From: Phenylobacterium conjunctum
Lineage (GTDB): Bacteria; Pseudomonadota; Alphaproteobacteria; Caulobacterales; Caulobacteraceae
DNA: 64,000 nt
Direction of reading: 5' to 3'
Assembly (NCBI RefSeq): GCF_042679085.1
Contig: NZ_JBHTLQ010000014.1
Span: 1-64,000, forward strand
Below, in pieces: positions 60,886-64,000 of the stretch; position 1 is the stretch's first letter, and each line of letters begins with the position of its first letter. The translations under genes were made by a program, and so were the position numbers. The notes below the pieces were generated by a model that had not been told where the DNA came from, ran no database searches, and worked only from the letters and a program-made list of their open reading frames with translations.

Positions 60886-62145
60886 TCAGCCGACGATGCG
60901 GACCGGCAGGGTCTCGTAGCCCTTCACGAAGGACGAGCGCACGCGGGTCGGTTCACCCAGCACCTCGATCTTCGACCAGCGCTTCAGGATCTCCTCCCAC
61001 ACGATCTTCAGCTGCAGTTCGGCCAGGCGGTTGCCCACGCAGCGGTGGATGCCGAAGCCGAAGGACATGTGCTGGCGGGGTCGCTCGCGGTCGATGATGA
61101 AGCGGTCGGGCTGGTCGATCACGCTCTCGTCGCGATTGCCCGAGACGTACCACATGACCACCTTGTCGCCCTTCTTGATGGTCTGGCCGCCGAATTCGAT
61201 GTCTTCGACGGCTGTGCGGCGCATGTGCGCCAGCGGGGTCTGCCAGCGGATGATCTCCGGCACCATGGACTCGACCAAGTCCGGGTTGGCCCGCAGCTTG
61301 TCGTACTCGGCCGGGTTCTGGTTCAGGGCCAAGAGGCCGCCGGTGAGCGAGTTGCGGGTGGTGTCGTTGCCGCCAACGATCAGCAGGATGATGTTCCCCA
61401 GGAACTCGTCCGGGGTCATGTTCCGCGTGGCCTCGCCATGGGCCAGCATGGAGATCAGGTCGCTGCGCGGCGGCTCATTGACCCGCTCGTTCCACAGCTT
61501 GGTGAACCAGGCCAGGCAGTCCATCAGCTCGGCCTGACGTTGCTCCTCGGTCTCCACAATGGCGCCGGGCATCGGCATGGTGGTGGCCACGTCCGACCAG
61601 CGGGTCAGGCGGCGGCGCTCCTCGAAGGGGAAGTCGAACAGGGTCGCCAGCATCTGGGTGGTCAGCTCGATGGACACCCGGTCCACCCAGTTGAATTCCT
61701 CGCCGATCGGCAGGCTGTCCAGGATGCGCCCGGCCCGCTCGCGGATGATCGGCTCCATCACCTTCAGGTTATGCGGCGAGACGATGGGGCTGACGGTCTT
61801 GCGCTGCACGTCGTGCTTGGGCGGATCCATGGCGATGAAGCTGGGCCGGCGCAGGTCGGGCCGGGCGTCGCGGATGGTGATGCCGCCGAGGGCCGCCTCG
61901 GACGAGAAGACCTGGTGGTTGGTGTCCACCGCCATGATGTCGTTGTAGCGGGTGATCGACCAATAGGGTCCGAACTCACTGTCCCGGCACCAGTGGACCG
62001 GGGCCTCCTTCCTCAGCCGCTCGAAATAGGGCCAGTGAGAATCGGTCCGGAACAGCTCCGGATCCCCGGGGTTCAGATCCTCGATGGGCAGGCTCCAGGC
62101 GCGGGCGCGCGCCTCGTCGGCGAGCTTCATGGCTCCGTCCGCCAT
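60886..62145 (-). CDS. CYP153-type cytochrome P450 (alkane/fatty-acid terminal hydroxylase)
   Basis: Soluble class I P450 of 419 residues. The heme ligand is Cys369 in SFGFGIHRCVGNRLAELQL; the I-helix has IVGGNDTTRNS with the acid-alcohol pair region; the ExxR is in VPEIIRWQTPLAHMRRT. The block from WQTPLAHMRRT to VVMWYVSGNRDE is close to CYP153 enzymes, which hydroxylate medium-chain alkanes and fatty acids at the terminal carbon. Start 62145 (MADGAMKLADEARARAW) follows a GGGAGGAAG site. No ferredoxin or reductase gene is adjacent, so redox partners lie elsewhere. Confidence 0.93.
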   Translation of the reverse strand: MADGAMKLADEARARAWSLPIEDLNPGDPELFRTDSHWPYFERLRKEAPVHWCRDSEFGPYWSITRYNDIMAVDTNHQVFSSEAALGGITIRDARPDLRRPSFIAMDPPKHDVQRKTVSPIVSPHNLKVMEPIIRERAGRILDSLPIGEEFNWVDRVSIELTTQMLATLFDFPFEERRRLTRWSDVATTMPMPGAIVETEEQRQAELMDCLAWFTKLWNERVNEPPRSDLISMLAHGEATRNMTPDEFLGNIILLIVGGNDTTRNSLTGGLLALNQNPAEYDKLRANPDLVESMVPEIIRWQTPLAHMRRTAVEDIEFGGQTIKKGDKVVMWYVSGNRDESVIDQPDRFIIDRERPRQHMSFGFGIHRCVGNRLAELQLKIVWEEILKRWSKIEVLGEPTRVRSSFVKGYETLPVRIVG

Positions 62146-62228
62146 TGCTTCCTCCCTTGTCCGGGCATGCCGCCCTGTCATTGAGAGGATGAAACGCCGG
62201 TTCCCGGGCCGGGGCAATGCCTCCGAAC

Positions 62229-63149
62229 TTAGTTTGGATTGGCCGCCTGGGCCCGGGCGATGGCGTCGGCCAGGTCTCCGGGCAGGTCGCGCCCCGAGGC
62301 GGCGAGGTTCTGCGTCAGGTGCCCCATCCGCGTCGTACCCGTCACCGCGCAGGCGACGTCCGGGTTCGACAGCACCCAGGCCAGCGCCGCCTGGGCGCCG
62401 CTGATGTCGGTTCGGCCGTGCAGGAAACCGAAGCGCGCGCCGTCGAGCACCTCCCGGCGATGATTCTTCAGGGCTCGCAGGGCGTACCAGACATCCCGAG
62501 GGCGGCGCAGTTTCAGCACCTGGCCGCCGGTGTGGCCCATGGCCAGCGGCATGCCGGCCAGGACCCCCTTCCCCGCCGCCGCCGCGCGAGCGATGAGCGG
62601 GCCGCGTTCAGGGCGCAGCACATTGTAGTCGACCATCACCACGTCGATCTCGGCCAGGCGGATGGCGTGGTCGATGACCGCGGGATCGAAGCTGTTCACC
62701 CCCACGGCGCGGGCCAGCCCCTGGGCCTTCAGGTCCGCCAGGGTGTCCAGCATTTCGGCGTCGAGTTCGGCGGCCGCTGGTCCGTGCAGCTGCAGCAGCC
62801 CCACCTGGGACACGTCCAACCGCTCCAGGCTGCGCGACAGGCTCGCACGGATGGCGGCGGGGCGCATGTCGCGCCGAATGCGGCCGGCCTCGAAGCGCGT
62901 GCCGGCCTTGGTGGCGATCACCAGGCGGGAGGCGTCAACGCCCTTCAGCGCCCGCCCCAGGCGCGGCTCGGCGTTTCCCCCCGAATAGGCCGCGCCGGTG
63001 TCGAAGAAGGTCACGCCCCCCTCCACCGCCGCCTCGACCAGGGCGATAGCCTCGCGCTCCGGGAAGGCCTTCTGGCCCCACCAGCTGGCGCAGCCGAAGC
63101 CGATCTCGGAGACGGTCAGGCCGGTACGGCCGAGGGCACGATAGCGCAT
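62229..63149 (-). CDS. Aldo/keto reductase family protein
   Basis: A 306-residue TIM-barrel NADP(H)-dependent reductase. MRYRALGRTGLTVSEIGFGC is the typical start. The catalytic tetrad candidates are Asp and Tyr in VTFFDTGAAYSGGNAEPRLG, Lys in LVIATKAGTRFEAG and His in GLLQLHGPAAAEL; the C-terminal cofactor region is VLSNPDVACAVTGTTRMGHL. The substrate is not known. It lies between the P450 gene and tRNA-Val, on the same strand as the P450. Confidence 0.92.
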   Translation of the reverse strand: MRYRALGRTGLTVSEIGFGCASWWGQKAFPEREAIALVEAAVEGGVTFFDTGAAYSGGNAEPRLGRALKGVDASRLVIATKAGTRFEAGRIRRDMRPAAIRASLSRSLERLDVSQVGLLQLHGPAAAELDAEMLDTLADLKAQGLARAVGVNSFDPAVIDHAIRLAEIDVVMVDYNVLRPERGPLIARAAAAGKGVLAGMPLAMGHTGGQVLKLRRPRDVWYALRALKNHRREVLDGARFGFLHGRTDISGAQAALAWVLSNPDVACAVTGTTRMGHLTQNLAASGRDLPGDLADAIARAQAANPN

Positions 63150-63174
63150 GGCCTGGGGTCGCCAGAGAGGGGGA

Positions 63175-63251
63175 TGGTGGGCGGCGAGGGGTTCGAACCC
63201 CCGACCCCCTGGGTGTAAACCAGGTGCTCTGACCAGCTGAGCTAGCCGCCC
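63175..63251 (-). tRNA. tRNA-Val (anticodon TAC)
   Basis: 77 nt with CCA encoded. Acceptor stem GGGCGGC/GCCGCCC, D-arm TAGCTCAGCTGGTCAGA, anticodon arm CCTGGTTTACACCCAGG with anticodon TAC, and T-arm GGGGGTTCGAACCCCT. It sits downstream of hup on the same strand, the usual lon-hup-tRNA-Val order. Confidence 0.96.
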
Positions 63252-63294
63252 GCAATCCGAAGGGCGCCCTACATAGCCGGGGCGCCCGGCAACG

Positions 63295-63329
63295 AAAAGG
63301 GCGGCCGCCAGCCCGGCGACCGCCCTTTC
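63295..63329 (-). terminator. Terminator after hup
   Basis: Minus strand: AAAGGGCGGTCGCC-GGGCT-GGCGGCCGCCCTTTTC, a long GC-rich stem with one mismatch, followed by TTTTCGTT. It lies 29 bp after the hup stop and before tRNA-Val. Confidence 0.88.
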
Positions 63330-63358
63330 CTCATGTATCGACTTTGCGTCGAGCGACC

Positions 63359-63631
63359 TTAGTTCAGGGCGCTCTTCAGGCCTTCACCCACGCGGAAGCG
63401 CGCGGTGTTGGACGCAGGACGGCTGACAGTTTCGCCGGTGCGCGGATTACGAGCGGTGCCCGCGGCGCGCTTCACCGGAACGAAGCTGCCGAAGCCGACG
63501 AGACGGACTTCGTCCCCCGCCTTCAGCGACGCCGTGACGGAATCGATGAACGCCTCGAGAGCGTCTTTCGCCTGCGCCTTGTTGAGGCCCGCCTTGTCGG
63601 CGATCGCCGTGACGAGTTCGGCCTTGGTCAT
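63359..63631 (-). CDS. hup: HU-type nucleoid DNA-binding protein
   Basis: A 90-residue histone-like protein that bends and packs DNA as a dimer. MTKAELVTAIADKAGLNKAQ is the usual start and GFGSFVPVKRAAGTARNPRT GETVSRPAS-type arm carries the DNA-inserting proline (RNPRTGE). It follows lon, as in many proteobacteria. The promoter should lie in 63632-63739. Confidence 0.97.
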   Translation of the reverse strand: MTKAELVTAIADKAGLNKAQAKDALEAFIDSVTASLKAGDEVRLVGFGSFVPVKRAAGTARNPRTGETVSRPASNTARFRVGEGLKSALN

Positions 63632-63739
63632 TTGTTGTCTCTCCCAGCCCGTTATGTCTCCGCGAACCGCTCGCGGTTTTTCGCGAGGCTGCTTCGCGTG
63701 GCGGCGATTATGGCGACCTAGCGTCAGGCGTCAAACGAA

Positions 63740-63766
63740 GGCGGCGCAGGAATCCCCTGCGCCGCC
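63740..63766 (-). terminator. Hairpin after lon
   Basis: GGCGGCGCAGG and CCTGCGCCGCC form a perfect 11-bp stem 26 bp after the lon stop on the minus strand, followed there by TTCGTTTG. It is a probable terminator, with a weak T-run. Confidence 0.7.
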
Positions 63767-63791
63767 AAGAAAAATGCCGAATTCGCGCCCT

Positions 63792-64000
63792 TTAGTGGGT
63801 AATCACACTCTCAACGTCGCCCTCATCCCCGGCGACGGCCACCGCAGGGGTCTCCGGCGGGGTCCATTCGATCGGCGTGAGCGGTTGGGTGAGCGCGCGA
63901 GTCAGCACCTCATCCATGGTCGAAACCGCGATGATCTCCAGCCCGGTCTTCACGCTGTCCGGGATGTCCTCCAGGTCCTTGACGTTCTCCTGCGGGATCA
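63792..64000 (-). CDS. lon: ATP-dependent protease Lon (C-terminal end only)
   Basis: The last 69 codons of the gene; the rest lies beyond the window. IPQENVKDLEDIPDSVKTGL EIIAVSTMDEVLTRAL-type sequence is the conserved end of the Lon proteolytic domain, followed by a variable tail ending DVESVITH. The hup gene follows on the same strand. Lon degrades damaged and regulatory proteins in the cytosol. Confidence 0.96.
   Translation of the reverse strand, partial: IPQENVKDLEDIPDSVKTGLEIIAVSTMDEVLTRALTQPLTPIEWTPPETPAVAVAGDEGDVESVITH

Noticed and set aside
62935..63255. Minus-strand frame starting MRAASSAGQSTWFTPRGSGV
   Set aside because: The first part is a shifted reading of tRNA-Val and the rest is a shadow of the aldo/keto reductase gene; also a known artefact type.

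Overview
The window looks like a chromosomal segment of a high-GC alphaproteobacterium of the Caulobacteraceae (Caulobacter or Phenylobacterium-like). The evidence is the gene order (bamA-skp-lpxD-fabZ-lpxA-lpxI-lpxB; rpsB-tsf-pyrH-frr-uppS-cdsA-dxr-rseP; lon-hup-tRNA-Val near a full nuo operon; rnj-mce-DUF1467 near lolCD-dnaE), GAAC-N7-GAAC type SOS boxes, and a 29-residue SOS-controlled membrane peptide beside dnaE that matches SidA of Caulobacter. This assignment comes from recalled family knowledge, not from a database search. I saw no insertion sequence, phage gene or CRISPR array.

Layout, left to right. 1-1382: truncated NodT-type efflux lipoprotein gene, divergent from a TetR regulator, with a 19-bp palindrome between them. 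1431-5810: tpiA, then ppiD overlapping trpE. 5816-11757: an iron-acquisition cassette (PepSY membrane protein, TonB-dependent siderophore receptor, FMN-dependent hydroxy-acid oxidase, PiuC/YbiX-type dioxygenase, TonB, small PepSY protein) lying between trpE and trpGDC. The receptor and tonB genes share an almost identical 20-bp promoter element. 12057-15287: trpG-trpD-trpC, then lexA with its own SOS boxes. 15268-20231: comEC (opposite strand), gltX, gltA.

20299-34943 (minus strand): one long essential block for the cell envelope and translation: rpsB, tsf, pyrH, frr, uppS, cdsA, dxr, rseP, bamA, skp/ompH, lpxD, fabZ, lpxA, lpxI, lpxB. It ends in a terminator that overlaps the last codons of lpxB. 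35157-41104: a small secreted protein gene, dnaE, sidA with a consensus SOS box, lolD and lolC. 41105-41497 holds no gene but several strong hairpins, and sits where proS is usual in relatives. 41498-60511 (minus strand): nuoA-N, carrying two extra small genes inside it (an NTF2-like protein and a lipoprotein) and followed without a break by birA, coaX, rnj, mce and a DUF1467 gene. 60746-64000: tRNA-Asp, a CYP153-type P450, an aldo/keto reductase, tRNA-Val, hup, and the 3' end of lon.

Most of the window is ordinary core genome. The points most worth a second look are the iron cassette with its shared repeats, the sidA-dnaE arrangement, the hairpin-rich proS gap, the histidine-rich insert in NuoL, and the extra small genes in the nuo operon.
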